The notes under the pieces are model-generated. The model saw only the letters and a list, made by a program, of their open reading frames with translations. It did not search any database and was not told the DNA's origin. Below, in pieces: positions 54,732 through 63,965 of a DNA stretch of 64,000 nucleotides. Source of the stretch: Paraflavitalea soli. GTDB lineage: Bacteria > Bacteroidota > Bacteroidia > Chitinophagales > Chitinophagaceae. The stretch is taken from the NCBI RefSeq assembly GCF_003555545.1, contig NZ_CP032157.1, positions 4,592,546 through 4,656,545 of the forward strand. Reading direction: 5' to 3'. Position 1 is the first letter of the stretch. Every line of letters starts with the position of its first letter. The position numbers and the translations under genes were made by a program.

Positions 54732-57179
54732 TTATATCCTTTGCGTTTCTGATTCTGCACTGCCATTGCTCCGTTTGCGCGTCTCAAAGGTTTTGCCGAA
54801 GTTCCAGGTAAAGTTAATACCTACCACGCGTGTATCACCCTGGTTGCGGTAATTGCCCTTGGCATTATGCAGGTTATTGATCTTACCATAATTGAGGCGG
54901 GTAAAGAAAATATCCTGTATGCTCAGTTTCACCGACCCTTTACCTTTGAGGACCTTCTTCTGTATCGCTCCGCTCAGCGTCCAGAAATCGCCCAATACAA
55001 ATTGGGTAGTGATGAAATCGCTCCGGAACAGCCCCAGCAGTTCCGCAGTCCATCCCTTGCCCAGACGAAACTGGCTGTTGAAATTGGTAATGAAATTAAT
55101 GCCGCTCGTATCGAGTTTATTATTGTACAGATCGGCCTTGAAACTGACATGCTGGGCCAGGCCAAACCAATTGATCGTAACCCAGGGTGCCGGTTCAATT
55201 GAAGCATTTACAGAAAGAGACAGGTACTGGCTTTTGCCCACATTGGCCGGGCGGCTGTAATACTGATGCCCCTGCAATTCAATCGTCTCATTAATGTCGC
55301 CATCATAATACTCATAACCCAGTTTGGTAGTGATCTTGTTATCGTAAATATGCGAAACCTCTATTTCATGGGCAATGGTGGGTTGCAGGAAAGGATTGCC
55401 TACATAGAAAGTGAATTTATCAAGCGGTGATATAAAGGGATTGAGGTTGCCGAAATTAGGCCGCTGGATACGTTTGCCATAGGAAAATACCAACTGATGT
55501 TTAGCTGCAGAATCCAGTTTATAGGAAAGATAAAAAGTAGGGAACAGGTTCACATAGTCCCTTTTGAAAGCCGAGTCCGGCTTCATCACATTACCCAATT
55601 GATGCCCACGCATAATCGTATTCTCTCCACGCAGGCCTGCCTGCACAGAAATACGGCCCCATTCCTTACTAAAATTTAAATAGGCAGCATTAATGTTTTC
55701 GCGGTAAGTAAAATGATTCGTTTTATCATAATCCGGCCTGGTAGTACCTCCCACTGTAACATCATAGACAGCAATATTATTGGTTTCAATCAGACTTCCT
55801 TTTACACCAGCTTCTGCTTTGATACCGTTGGATAAAGGATGGGAATAATCGGCCTTAAAAGAGTAGATATTGATATAAGAAGGGAGCTTGCCTGTCAGAT
55901 CATCTTTTCCTTTTACGGTATTATCTGCCCGGTAACTGGCATTTCTATAAAATTGGTCTGCATTCGATTCATTGTAAATATAATCCAGGTCAACACCCAG
56001 CTCCCGGCCCGTTTGCTTGTATTTATGCCGAAAGTTGAGCCCCGCACTTCCCCGGCCGAAAGTGCGTTTGTCCATATTATCGGCTGTAATGAGGGAGTCA
56101 AGTTCATTCCTGCCATCGTACAGGTAACTGTTATTATCTATCGCGCTCTCCCCTTTCCGGGTAGTACCATTCACCATCAATCCGATCGAATTGGCCTTAT
56201 CCATCGAATAATCAACCCCCAGCCTTAGTGACCCTGAGCGGTCCTGCCTTTTTATCCAGGTGTTTTGTGAGAACAAAGAATGCGGACTGCCGTCATCGTT
56301 TACATACCGGCGCTGGATCAGCAGATCACTGAAATTCTCACTGTAATTGTAGCCAACATTGGCAAAGTAATTAAAAGCGTTGTTGCGGAAGTTGAGATTG
56401 AGGCTATTATTGCTTTTCGGATAAGCACCTTGCATATATCCCGGCGCAATATTGCCATTGAACCCTTTCTGCTTCAGCTTTTTCGTCTTAATGTTAATAA
56501 CCCCCGCATTTCCGGCAGCATCGTATTTAGCAGGAGGATTCGTCATGATCTCAATGGATTCCAGCGTACCGGAAGGCAATGAGCGCAGGTAGGAAGCCAG
56601 GTCTGCCCCGGATAAGTAGGTAGGCTTGTCATCGATAAAGATCACTACACCCGATTTACCATTCATACTTACATTACCATCCTGGTCAACCAATATACCC
56701 GGTGATTTGTCCAACACTTCCAGGGCGTTGGTGCCTGCATTGGAGATGAGCGCATCCACATTAACAACCGTCCGATCTATTTTTCGTTCTACAAATGGTT
56801 TACGGGCTGTAACGGTAACAGCATTGAGCTGGCCTGCATCGGCCACAGACAATTCAATGAGCGGCAGGTTCCTGACCTCACCTTCCGCTGCAACATTGAT
56901 CGCTTCGCCGGAATAAGGCGCAAAGCCAACGGCCGTGATGGTAATACGGTAGGAGCCGGGCTTCAGGTTGTCAAATACAAAAGAGCCATTGTCTGTGGTG
57001 ACCGCTACTTTAACGAGGACTGAATCTGTGGCTTTCACGAGGTTGATGGTCGCAGCCACCACGGGCTTTTTATTTTTATCCTGTACTACGCCGTTAATGG
57101 AGGTCTTGCTTTGTGCCAGTAAACAAAAAGGTACAATTGCCATGCTGAAAACCAGCAGGAGGCCATAACATTTTTTCAT
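54732..57179 (-). CDS. TonB-dependent outer-membrane receptor (CarboxypepD_reg + OMP_b-brl_3 type)
   Basis: 815 residues. The signal peptide ends PFCLLAQ. A CarboxypepD_reg-like domain (SINGVVQDKNKKPVVAATIN, GSYRITITAVGFAPYSGEAI) is followed by a plug (ISNAGTNALEVLDKSPGILV, SLPSGTLESIEIMTNPPAKY, AAGNAGVINIKTKK) and a long barrel of the outer-membrane beta-barrel 3 type. The last strand (VVGINFTWNFGKTFET) is followed by a polar tail. These receptors differ from SusC, have no SusD partner, and often lie beside BlaI/M56 or other regulators. Here it follows the M56 peptidase gene in the same direction at 217 bases, so it may be regulated with or by it. The ligand is unknown. Confidence 0.92.
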   Translation of the reverse strand: MKKCYGLLLVFSMAIVPFCLLAQSKTSINGVVQDKNKKPVVAATINLVKATDSVLVKVAVTTDNGSFVFDNLKPGSYRITITAVGFAPYSGEAINVAAEGEVRNLPLIELSVADAGQLNAVTVTARKPFVERKIDRTVVNVDALISNAGTNALEVLDKSPGILVDQDGNVSMNGKSGVVIFIDDKPTYLSGADLASYLRSLPSGTLESIEIMTNPPAKYDAAGNAGVINIKTKKLKQKGFNGNIAPGYMQGAYPKSNNSLNLNFRNNAFNYFANVGYNYSENFSDLLIQRRYVNDDGSPHSLFSQNTWIKRQDRSGSLRLGVDYSMDKANSIGLMVNGTTRKGESAIDNNSYLYDGRNELDSLITADNMDKRTFGRGSAGLNFRHKYKQTGRELGVDLDYIYNESNADQFYRNASYRADNTVKGKDDLTGKLPSYINIYSFKADYSHPLSNGIKAEAGVKGSLIETNNIAVYDVTVGGTTRPDYDKTNHFTYRENINAAYLNFSKEWGRISVQAGLRGENTIMRGHQLGNVMKPDSAFKRDYVNLFPTFYLSYKLDSAAKHQLVFSYGKRIQRPNFGNLNPFISPLDKFTFYVGNPFLQPTIAHEIEVSHIYDNKITTKLGYEYYDGDINETIELQGHQYYSRPANVGKSQYLSLSVNASIEPAPWVTINWFGLAQHVSFKADLYNNKLDTSGINFITNFNSQFRLGKGWTAELLGLFRSDFITTQFVLGDFWTLSGAIQKKVLKGKGSVKLSIQDIFFTRLNYGKINNLHNAKGNYRNQGDTRVVGINFTWNFGKTFETRKRSNGSAESETQRI

Positions 57180-57396
57180 GTATATGCAGTTTTATACCAG
57201 GCAGGCACGAAATGGTGCCCGTATGCTGGTAACTATAATAATATGAGGGTGGAAGAACCTGAGAAGACAACCGAGTCATCCCGCTGTTTTATTTCCCGGC
57301 GACGTTCCAGATCATACGGGTGCTATAACGAGGCAGGGATGAATCGGTTGCAAAATACTTTATCCTGGTAATTATTGATTTCCGTTGGTCACAATT

Positions 57397-59349
57397 CTAC
57401 CTGTCAATTACGACTGTGCTGCTGGTAGTACCTCCCTGCTTCGTATATTGATAAGTATCTGAAGGATGTACTACATACTTTTCAAGGAACTGGCGCCGCA
57501 GGGATTCAGGTTGTGCCTGGTTATTCACCACAAACTCATGTTGGTTGATCCTGAACGACAGAGGGTTTGTCTGGGTAACGATACCAGCGCTCACGATATC
57601 ATCAACAATATCGTCTACCACCGTTCTATCTTTTTTCTTCAGCTCCAGGCGCCCATTCAACTTTCCTGTTGTATCCAATCTGATGGGCTCCCTGTTCAAC
57701 AAGCTTTTTTCCTTATCCAGTTTGAAAAGCCCTTTTTGCAGTTCAACCTGGTTATCCGCCAGCAGCTTGTTTTGAGCTGACAACCGCCTGGTTGATGCTG
57801 CATTTTCCTGCACACGCGCACCGTAAGCTTCCTCGGCCTGTCCCTGCATTCCCCGGAAAATATCCTGGATAAGATCCTTGTATTCCGGCAATTTTTCATC
57901 CGGCACTTGCACACCATCGATCATAAGACCTGTAGCCAGGTTTTTGTTGATGGTGATCTTATATTGCTTACCACCCAGATCATGCGTAATCGTCCCTGTC
58001 ATCACGGAGTTGCCCTTGCGTAATGCCGGCATGGTATCACTGGCAGCAACTGCTGAGGAAGGGGTATCATAAGGTTGATAAGTTGCTGTATAAGGTTTGT
58101 AAGCTACAGGATTGGCCCGGTAGGTTTGATCATAGCTCTTGTTGCCGCTTTGGTCTTTACTTTGATCCATGGCAGGCACTTTGTCCGAAGGCTGATGTTT
58201 AACCCTACCTTTCGCCTTCGTATTTGCAGGATTGGTCCCTTCCTGCTTTTGTGTAGCCAGTTCTTGCTTTACAGGTTCCTTTTTAGGAGCGGGCTGCGCA
58301 AATACCATGGTCAATATACCTATAAGGCTGAAGCAGAGTACCAGGAAAGAGCGCTCTGCAGTATTCAATGTCTTATTGCTGTTGTCAATAATGCGCTTAA
58401 CCCGGTTGAGGAGTTGATTTTTTTTGCCTGGGAAAGCCATGGCATAGGATGTAGTATTTTCCAGCTGGTATTCCTGAAAGGATACCAGTGCGTGGATGTA
58501 GCCTGTTTTACTTTGGGTAACTGCTATGGCCATGTCATCACAACAATGTTCCCGTTCTTCCCGCAACAAGGATGATAACCACAATACAGCAGGGTTGAAG
58601 AAAAAGAGTATTTCTGCAAAGCTCTGCACGAGGTTCACCACAAAATCACGCCGGCGGATATGAGCCAGTTCATGCAGCAGGATGGCTTCTACCTGTTCAG
58701 CTGGCAGATTGGCAATGAGCCCCACGGGCACCAATATGAAGGGCTTCAGCAACCCGGCTACCAGTGGCACTTTTACCAGTCCTGACTCCAGGAGACGCAC
58801 AGGCACTTTTACCCCCAACATAGCAGCCAGTTCGCTCATTCTATTGGTCCAGTATTCACCGGGAGACTGAACCTTGTGCTGTTTGATGCGCTGTATATAT
58901 ACGAGGCCGCTCATAAGTTTAACCGCTTTGGCCATGAATATCAAGAACCAAACGGCCACCAATAAAGAAGCATGCTGATTGAAATACCCGGTAAACCGGG
59001 CGATGTACCCTTCTTCCTGGTAAATTTCTACGGTCGGATTTTGCGGCAAAGAAAGCTGGTTGCTCCCCTCCTGTTTTGCCTGTACCGCAACCAGGTTGGC
59101 CATGGTATGGCCGGAAGCAGGGAGGTTGAACTCCCGCACAAAGGTAAATGCCACTACTCCCATGAATACAAAGAAAAGTCCTGCCAGCATATTGTACCGG
59201 AATGCGGCCGTATGCTTTCGGGTAAATAATACCAGGATACCAGCCAGGGCGGCCAGGATCAGCCCCTGCCAAAGAGAATGGATCAAAGTCCAGCAGATAG
59301 CCCGGATGGTGCTGTCGGACAGCCATTGGTTCATGAATAGTAGTTGCAT
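57397..59349 (-). CDS. M56-family membrane metallopeptidase (BlaR1/MecR1-like)
   Basis: 650 residues. Three or four N-terminal membrane helices (ICWTLIHSLWQGLILAALAG, YNMLAGLFFVFMGVVAF) lead to a cytosolic-facing zinc protease with VEAILLHELAHIRRRDFVVN (HExxH) and the third ligand in SSLLREEREHCCDDMAIAV. A further membrane helix (about 305-325) precedes a long hydrophilic periplasmic region rich in Lys, Gln, Tyr and Asp in place of a penicillin-binding sensor. BlaR1/MecR1 proteins cut the BlaI repressor on signal. The start lies 19 bases after the BlaI-type gene, as in classical pairs. What the non-penicillin sensor region detects is unknown. Confidence 0.92.
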   Translation of the reverse strand: MQLLFMNQWLSDSTIRAICWTLIHSLWQGLILAALAGILVLFTRKHTAAFRYNMLAGLFFVFMGVVAFTFVREFNLPASGHTMANLVAVQAKQEGSNQLSLPQNPTVEIYQEEGYIARFTGYFNQHASLLVAVWFLIFMAKAVKLMSGLVYIQRIKQHKVQSPGEYWTNRMSELAAMLGVKVPVRLLESGLVKVPLVAGLLKPFILVPVGLIANLPAEQVEAILLHELAHIRRRDFVVNLVQSFAEILFFFNPAVLWLSSLLREEREHCCDDMAIAVTQSKTGYIHALVSFQEYQLENTTSYAMAFPGKKNQLLNRVKRIIDNSNKTLNTAERSFLVLCFSLIGILTMVFAQPAPKKEPVKQELATQKQEGTNPANTKAKGRVKHQPSDKVPAMDQSKDQSGNKSYDQTYRANPVAYKPYTATYQPYDTPSSAVAASDTMPALRKGNSVMTGTITHDLGGKQYKITINKNLATGLMIDGVQVPDEKLPEYKDLIQDIFRGMQGQAEEAYGARVQENAASTRRLSAQNKLLADNQVELQKGLFKLDKEKSLLNREPIRLDTTGKLNGRLELKKKDRTVVDDIVDDIVSAGIVTQTNPLSFRINQHEFVVNNQAQPESLRRQFLEKYVVHPSDTYQYTKQGGTTSSTVVIDR

Positions 59350-59368
59350 ATAAGTACGTTTAATAAGG

Positions 59369-59773
59369 TTATTTCTTATCGTTCTCCATTTTGCTGAGCA
59401 GGTCCTTGATGGCCTGGAGTTCTTTTGCGGAAGTTTTTTTATTACCCAGCAATTGCATCAGGAGGCTGGAAGCGGAGCCATTGTACATGGACTCCACAAA
59501 GCGGTCGAGCAGGAATCCTTTGGTCTTTTGTTCTTCCAGTGCAGGGCTGTACACGTGCTTCATGCTGCTTTCATCGCGGTTGAGCATTTCTTTTTCTACC
59601 ATGATCTGCATGAGCTTGAGGGTAGAAGTATATTGTACAACTCTTTTTTGTTCATTGAGCTGGTCATTTACAAAACGCACCGTAGAAGGGCCATGCTGCC
59701 ACAGCACCTGGAGTATCTCCAACTCTGATTTGGTAGGTTCGGCCTGCTTATGGGAATGGTTCTCTGCTTTCAT
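59369..59773 (-). CDS. BlaI/MecI/CopY-family transcriptional repressor
   Basis: 134 residues. The winged helix is visible: PTKSELEILQVLWQHGPSTV and NDQLNEQKRVVQYTSTLKLM, followed by the C-terminal dimerisation helices (FLLDRFVESMYNGSASSLLM). The protein represses its own operon until cut by the M56 peptidase encoded next. It is the first gene of the leftward group BlaI, M56, receptor. The perfect palindrome TTCGTACGAA at 59794-59803 lies 20 bases before its start and is the best operator candidate. The usual TACAnnTGTA operator was not found there. Confidence 0.92.
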   Translation of the reverse strand: MKAENHSHKQAEPTKSELEILQVLWQHGPSTVRFVNDQLNEQKRVVQYTSTLKLMQIMVEKEMLNRDESSMKHVYSPALEEQKTKGFLLDRFVESMYNGSASSLLMQLLGNKKTSAKELQAIKDLLSKMENDKK

Positions 59774-59793
59774 GAACTAAAGGTAGGAAATAT

Positions 59794-59803
59794 TTCGTAC
59801 GAA
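59794..59803. promoter_or_regulatory. Candidate BlaI-type operator palindrome
   Basis: TTCGTACGAA, a perfect 10-base palindrome in the gap between the BlaI-type gene and DinB. Position fits an operator; sequence differs from the classical TACAnnTGTA, so the assignment is tentative. Confidence 0.45.
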
Positions 59804-59904
59804 TGAAGGATTACCTTATATATTTTTTAAAAATATAGTGACATGCTCCTGACATAGGGCTGTCACTACCCCTCATTTTCTTTGTGGTATTAAAACAACA
59901 AACT

Positions 59905-60402
59905 ATGTCACTCATTCAATCATTACTGAAGGAACTGAACCAGGAAGCTGAAACAACCCGTAAAATGCTGGCCCGTGTACCGGACAACAAATACGACTGG
60001 CAGCCCCATGAAAAAAGCATGACGATACGCCGGCTGGCTACCCATATCGCTGAATTGCCTGGCTGGGTGAGCATGACGCTGAACACCAGCGAGCTGGATT
60101 TTTCGAACAACCCTTATTCAGTACCCACTATTAATAATACAAAGGACCTTATGGCCTATTATGAAGAACGCCTGCAGGATGGCCGCGGCACGCTGGAAAA
60201 AGCCACGGATAAGGACCTGGAAGGAGACTGGACTTTGCGCAATGGCGATCAGGTGTATAGTGTAAGAAGCAAAACAGATGTACTACGCATGTCCTACAAC
60301 CAAACGGTTCATCACCGTGCACAACTGGGTGTGTACCTCCGCCTGCTTGATGTTCCGATCCCCGGTAGTTATGGACCCAGTGCAGACGAAATGAATTTTT
60401 GA
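59905..60402 (+). CDS. DinB-family putative metal-dependent hydrolase
   Basis: 165 residues from ATG 59905; a GTG seven codons upstream is in frame but less likely. It is a four-helix bundle of the DinB/YfiT type: LLKELNQEAETTRKMLARVP, the first metal His in RRLATHIAELPGWV, and the last pair in NQTVHHRAQLGVYLRLL. Many family members are thiol-dependent or detoxifying enzymes, most uncharacterised, so no reaction is assigned. It is divergent from the BlaI-type gene. A dyad (agtgaca ... tgtcact, 59836-59867) lies just upstream. Confidence 0.87.
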   Translation: MSLIQSLLKELNQEAETTRKMLARVPDNKYDWQPHEKSMTIRRLATHIAELPGWVSMTLNTSELDFSNNPYSVPTINNTKDLMAYYEERLQDGRGTLEKATDKDLEGDWTLRNGDQVYSVRSKTDVLRMSYNQTVHHRAQLGVYLRLLDVPIPGSYGPSADEMNF

Positions 60403-60415
60403 TCAAATAGCTGAT

Positions 60416-60451
60416 CGAAGGGATACCCAACATTTAGATGGCATCCCTTCG
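60416..60451 (+). terminator. Hairpin after DinB
   Basis: Stem cgaagggat (60416-60424) with atcccttcg (60443-60451), further inner GC pairs, then ctcattctt; weak T-run. Probably the DinB terminator. Confidence 0.5.
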
Positions 60452-60575
60452 CTCATTCTTATAATATCTCATTGACGCTTTGAGGTTTACTACAATCAGC
60501 GAGTGGATGCCAGGATATAGGTCTAAAAAAACGTACCGGAATCCAGGTAACCGGGCAAACTATAAATGAGTTTTT

Positions 60576-60583
60576 TACGTTTG
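60576..60583 (+). promoter_or_regulatory. -7 box upstream of the T9SS protease
   Basis: TACGTTTG is a perfect match to the Bacteroidota -7 box TAnnTTTG, about 30 bases before the ATG at 60614. No good -33 TTTG lies at the expected distance. Confidence 0.45.
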
Positions 60584-60613
60584 TACCAGTATCCAGCATC
60601 TTAACCCTCATTT

Positions 60614-63259
60614 ATGAAGAACCATTTACTCCCTGCTTTTATATTGGGCATACTTTTTTTAGGCCTCCAGCCTGATCTATCCGCTAATGAATTGTTTCCT
60701 GTACCGCTTACACAAAGGGTGAACAATTCCATCCTGATCGCCGAAGGAAAGGTGATCGCTCAAACCAGTTACCAGGAGCCTGGCAATGCCAAAGGCAATA
60801 TTTACACTTCCAACCTCATACAGGTATACCGGACATTCAAAGGCCAATTACAAGGTGAGCAAATAGAGATCATTACTGAAGGAGGAACTGTGGGCAGGTT
60901 GAAACAGGTCCATTCTTCCACCTTGACCTTGTCCATTGGAGAAACGGGCGTTTTCTTTTGTATGACGCCCCGGACAGGGATATCCGGTCGAAGGGCCCTG
61001 AATGGTAATACTTATATGGTATATAGCAGCCTGCAAGGATTTATTGCCTATGATGACAAAACCAATTCGGCAGCAGATCCTTTTACCAGGTATAACAGGA
61101 TCACCGAGGCCGGCCAGACCATCAGGCAGCTGACTGGTTATGAAAAACAGATCAGCACACTTCCTGCTGCCACCACCCATAAGGAAGTGGAGACCATGGG
61201 CACCCTGGCCACTCCGGTCATTACCAGCTGCTCGCCGCTCTCCATACCAGCGGGCACCGATGCTGTACTGACCATTACGGGCAGCAATTTTGGTATTGCA
61301 CAGGGCACGGGATTTGTGGAGTTCAGAAGTGCCAATAGCTCCAATCCTGCAGTACTTGTACAACCCTTACCTACCGACTATGTTTCCTGGACAGATACTG
61401 AAATAAAAGTGAAGGTTCCATCAACAACCATTACTGGCCCCTCTGCCGGCACCGGAACAATAAAAGTTACCAATAGCGACCCGGCTTCAGCTACAAGCAC
61501 TGATGTTGTAACCATTCCCTATGCCTATTCGAATATTCCCGACGGAACTTTGCCGGCAACAACCTCTGAGATCCCTACGCACGTTGACCTTGAAGGCACA
61601 GGCGGTTATACCTTTCAAATGGAAACCAGTTTTGCGGCGAATATACCCGCTAAAAATGCTTTTCTACGTGCCATGAAAACCTGGACCTGCAATACACGCA
61701 TGAACTGGACTTTGGGGGCTAATACCACCGTTAATACGGTGGCTTCGGAAGGAGTAAACGTAGTAAGGTTTGATATAGGCAGTGAATTACCTGCCGGTGT
61801 GTTGGGCAGGTGTACCAGCTGGTACGGCGGTTGTGGTGCAGCGAGCCCCTTTGTATGGATAGTGGCAGAAATAGATATGGTATTTGATGATGCAAGACCC
61901 TGGCAGTATGGCCCCGCCGCTGCCGCTCCCGGAGAGATAGACTTTGAATCCGTAGCCGTACATGAATTGGGGCATGGCCAGCAACTCAATCATATTATCA
62001 GCCCTGGTGCAGTGATGCATTTTGCTATAGCTGCTGGTGTAACATCGCGCGTATTGGGCGCAGGAGATATCACCGGCGGTAATGTGGTAACTGCCCGTGG
62101 ATTTCTGAACTTTGGTTGTGCACCAGCTATGACACCGGGCGATCCTTCTGTACTAAGTACACCGGCAGGAACAGCAGGCGGCGCACAGGTTTGCTTAAAT
62201 AGTGCAGTGTCAGGAGGAGGTACTACCTACTCAGACGCCAATTGTAATATTATTGCGCGTATCGTTCCTTCGGGCGCCTTGCCAGTGTCGGGCATTATCA
62301 ATGTTTGTACCAAATATGAATCAGGAGTGCCTGCTTTTAATAGTCAGGCCTATTGCGAAAGGCATTATGATATAATACCAGCTTCGGGCGCAGCCACCGC
62401 TACCGCCACCATTACTTTATATTATACACAAGCTGAGTTTACGGCATATAATGCTGCTAATGGTGTATTCCCCGATCTGCCAACAGGCCCTGCTGATGCG
62501 GCGGGAAAAGCCAACCTGCGGATCACGCAATACCATGGCACCAGTGGTACGGGACTGCCCGACACCTATTCCGGCGCCAAAGAACTAATCGATCCAGCAG
62601 ATGCCAATATCGTATGGAATGCAACAGTTTCACGGTGGGAAGTAACCTTTAACGTAACTGGCTTCAGTGGCTTTTTTGTGCATACCGGGTCTTTTGCCCT
62701 GCCGTTACGGCTATTAGAATTCAGCGGCACCATTTCGGGCAACAGCAATGTGTTGCGTTGGGCCACCACCGCTGAGCAACAATCGGCTTATTTCGATATC
62801 CAACGAAGCAGTGATGGTGTTAACTTTAGTACAGTTGGACAGGTAACAGCAGCTGGCTCCCATGCTGGTACTAATAACTACCAATATATTGATAACGTAA
62901 GCAACCATGCCCAGCCCACCTATTATTACCGCCTGAAAATGGTTGATAACAATGCACAATTTACCTATAGCAGCATGGTGAAGCTTAAACGAAGCAACCA
63001 GGAGTTATTCGTGAAAGTACTGCAAAACCCTTTCCGTCAACAATTGCTGATAGATGTTACTTCTCCGAAATTGCAGGAATGCGTATTGACCTTAACAGAC
63101 ATGAACGGGAGGAACATTTTGCAACGCACAGTAGTACTGCAAAATGGGAATACGATCATTGATGTACCTGGTGTACAAAAAGCCGGAACTGGCGCGCATG
63201 TGTTAACAGTAGTAACAACGACTGACAAACGGGTCTTCAAAGTAATGAAACAGCCATAA
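60614..63259 (+). CDS. Secreted metzincin-like metalloprotease with IPT/TIG domain and T9SS sorting signal
   Basis: 881 residues. Signal peptide (ends LQPDLSA), then an N-terminal region with RVNNSILIAEGKVIAQTSYQ, an IPT/TIG domain at about 200-300 (PVITSCSPLSIPAGTDAVLT, ITGSNFGIAQGTG), and a catalytic domain with the zinc motif VAVHELGHGQQLNH (His450, Glu451, His454, His460) and a following Met (AVMHF), the pattern of metzincins. A beta-rich region with several Cys follows, then a segment typical before T9SS tails (ILRWATTAEQQSAYFDIQRS-like), and a C-terminal sorting domain (VKVLQNPFRQQLLIDV, KRVFKVMKQP). It is exported by the type IX system and probably degrades outside proteins; the substrate is unknown. 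Confidence 0.82.
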   Translation: MKNHLLPAFILGILFLGLQPDLSANELFPVPLTQRVNNSILIAEGKVIAQTSYQEPGNAKGNIYTSNLIQVYRTFKGQLQGEQIEIITEGGTVGRLKQVHSSTLTLSIGETGVFFCMTPRTGISGRRALNGNTYMVYSSLQGFIAYDDKTNSAADPFTRYNRITEAGQTIRQLTGYEKQISTLPAATTHKEVETMGTLATPVITSCSPLSIPAGTDAVLTITGSNFGIAQGTGFVEFRSANSSNPAVLVQPLPTDYVSWTDTEIKVKVPSTTITGPSAGTGTIKVTNSDPASATSTDVVTIPYAYSNIPDGTLPATTSEIPTHVDLEGTGGYTFQMETSFAANIPAKNAFLRAMKTWTCNTRMNWTLGANTTVNTVASEGVNVVRFDIGSELPAGVLGRCTSWYGGCGAASPFVWIVAEIDMVFDDARPWQYGPAAAAPGEIDFESVAVHELGHGQQLNHIISPGAVMHFAIAAGVTSRVLGAGDITGGNVVTARGFLNFGCAPAMTPGDPSVLSTPAGTAGGAQVCLNSAVSGGGTTYSDANCNIIARIVPSGALPVSGIINVCTKYESGVPAFNSQAYCERHYDIIPASGAATATATITLYYTQAEFTAYNAANGVFPDLPTGPADAAGKANLRITQYHGTSGTGLPDTYSGAKELIDPADANIVWNATVSRWEVTFNVTGFSGFFVHTGSFALPLRLLEFSGTISGNSNVLRWATTAEQQSAYFDIQRSSDGVNFSTVGQVTAAGSHAGTNNYQYIDNVSNHAQPTYYYRLKMVDNNAQFTYSSMVKLKRSNQELFVKVLQNPFRQQLLIDVTSPKLQECVLTLTDMNGRNILQRTVVLQNGNTIIDVPGVQKAGTGAHVLTVVTTTDKRVFKVMKQP

Positions 63260-63283
63260 GCTGATCAACGTATATACATAAAA

Positions 63284-63335
63284 AAAGGTGACACCTTTCG
63301 CCCGCATCGCAAGGGAAAGGTGTCACCTTTTCTTT
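63284..63335. terminator. Bidirectional terminator from AAAGGTGTCACCTTT modules
   Basis: Perfect 15-base stem aaaggtgacaccttt (63284-63298) with aaaggtgtcaccttt (63316-63330), 17-base loop, A-run before and T-rich after. It sits between the convergent protease and exporter genes; the same module is at 38181-38260. Confidence 0.8.
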
Positions 63336-63353
63336 TTATACTTGCAATAAGTA

Positions 63354-63776
63354 TTATAATAATTTCATTCCAAAGTGGCCAATGGTGGTGAATATAGCGC
63401 ACCGTGTAAGAACACCTATACAGCACCAGGTGAGTAATCTTTTCAGGGGCACTTTAAAACCCACTCCTACTGCTATACTTACAGGAGCGCCTACCGTCAT
63501 GGTACCCAAAAAACCCAGTCCGACCACACCATATTTATCCCAAATGCGGTAAATGATCCCCGTCTTTGGTTTTTCTTCCTTTACGGGCTTGTTGCGGGTA
63601 AAGAAGGCACGGATCTTATCCCCCAGGAAAGCAGCTACGTATACACCTGTTAAACCACCAATTAAGCTGGCCAGGAAGATCACCAAGGGATGAAGACTGA
63701 AGGCAAATCCGGCTGGTATGGCTGCATATATTTCAAATGTAGCAAGGCCGGCAACGGTGAGTATCTTGTATACCAT
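63354..63776 (-). CDS. Small multidrug-export-family membrane protein
   Basis: 140 residues from ATG 63776; the frame can be read from TTG 63812 but that adds no recognisable sequence. Three or four hydrophobic helices are seen: LTVAGLATFEIYAAIPAGFA, PLVIFLASLIGGLTGVYVAA and the C-terminal LLTWCCIGVLTRCAIFTTIG, with a cytoplasmic basic loop (FFTRNKPVKEEKPKTG). GFLGTMTVGAPVSIAVGVGF is the conserved core of the small multidrug export (Pfam Sm_multidrug_ex) family, which is named from weak evidence; the transported compound is unknown. It is convergent with the protease gene and divergent from the partial gene at the right edge. Confidence 0.75.
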   Translation of the reverse strand: MVYKILTVAGLATFEIYAAIPAGFAFSLHPLVIFLASLIGGLTGVYVAAFLGDKIRAFFTRNKPVKEEKPKTGIIYRIWDKYGVVGLGFLGTMTVGAPVSIAVGVGFKVPLKRLLTWCCIGVLTRCAIFTTIGHFGMKLL

Positions 63777-63874
63777 AGTTCTGCAAGGGGTTTGAGCACG
63801 AATGTAAGCCAATTTTCGGCAGGTAGCCGTCTATTCCTGCTCGCACTACATAAATAACCCGCTGCATTAAAAAC

Positions 63875-63889
63875 TACCACAATGTGGTA
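63875..63889. promoter_or_regulatory. 15-base perfect palindrome, candidate operator
   Basis: TACCACAATGTGGTA is a perfect dyad with a single central A. It lies directly before a promoter-like TTG (63890-63892), 20-base spacer, TACCTTTA (63913-63920), read rightward. It could control the gene at the right edge, the leftward exporter gene, or both. Confidence 0.5.
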
Positions 63890-63965
63890 TTGCTTACAGG
63901 TCATTTAGCCATTACCTTTATACGGAGCAACCTTTAAAATAACCAACTTTTTATGCGTACAAAGA

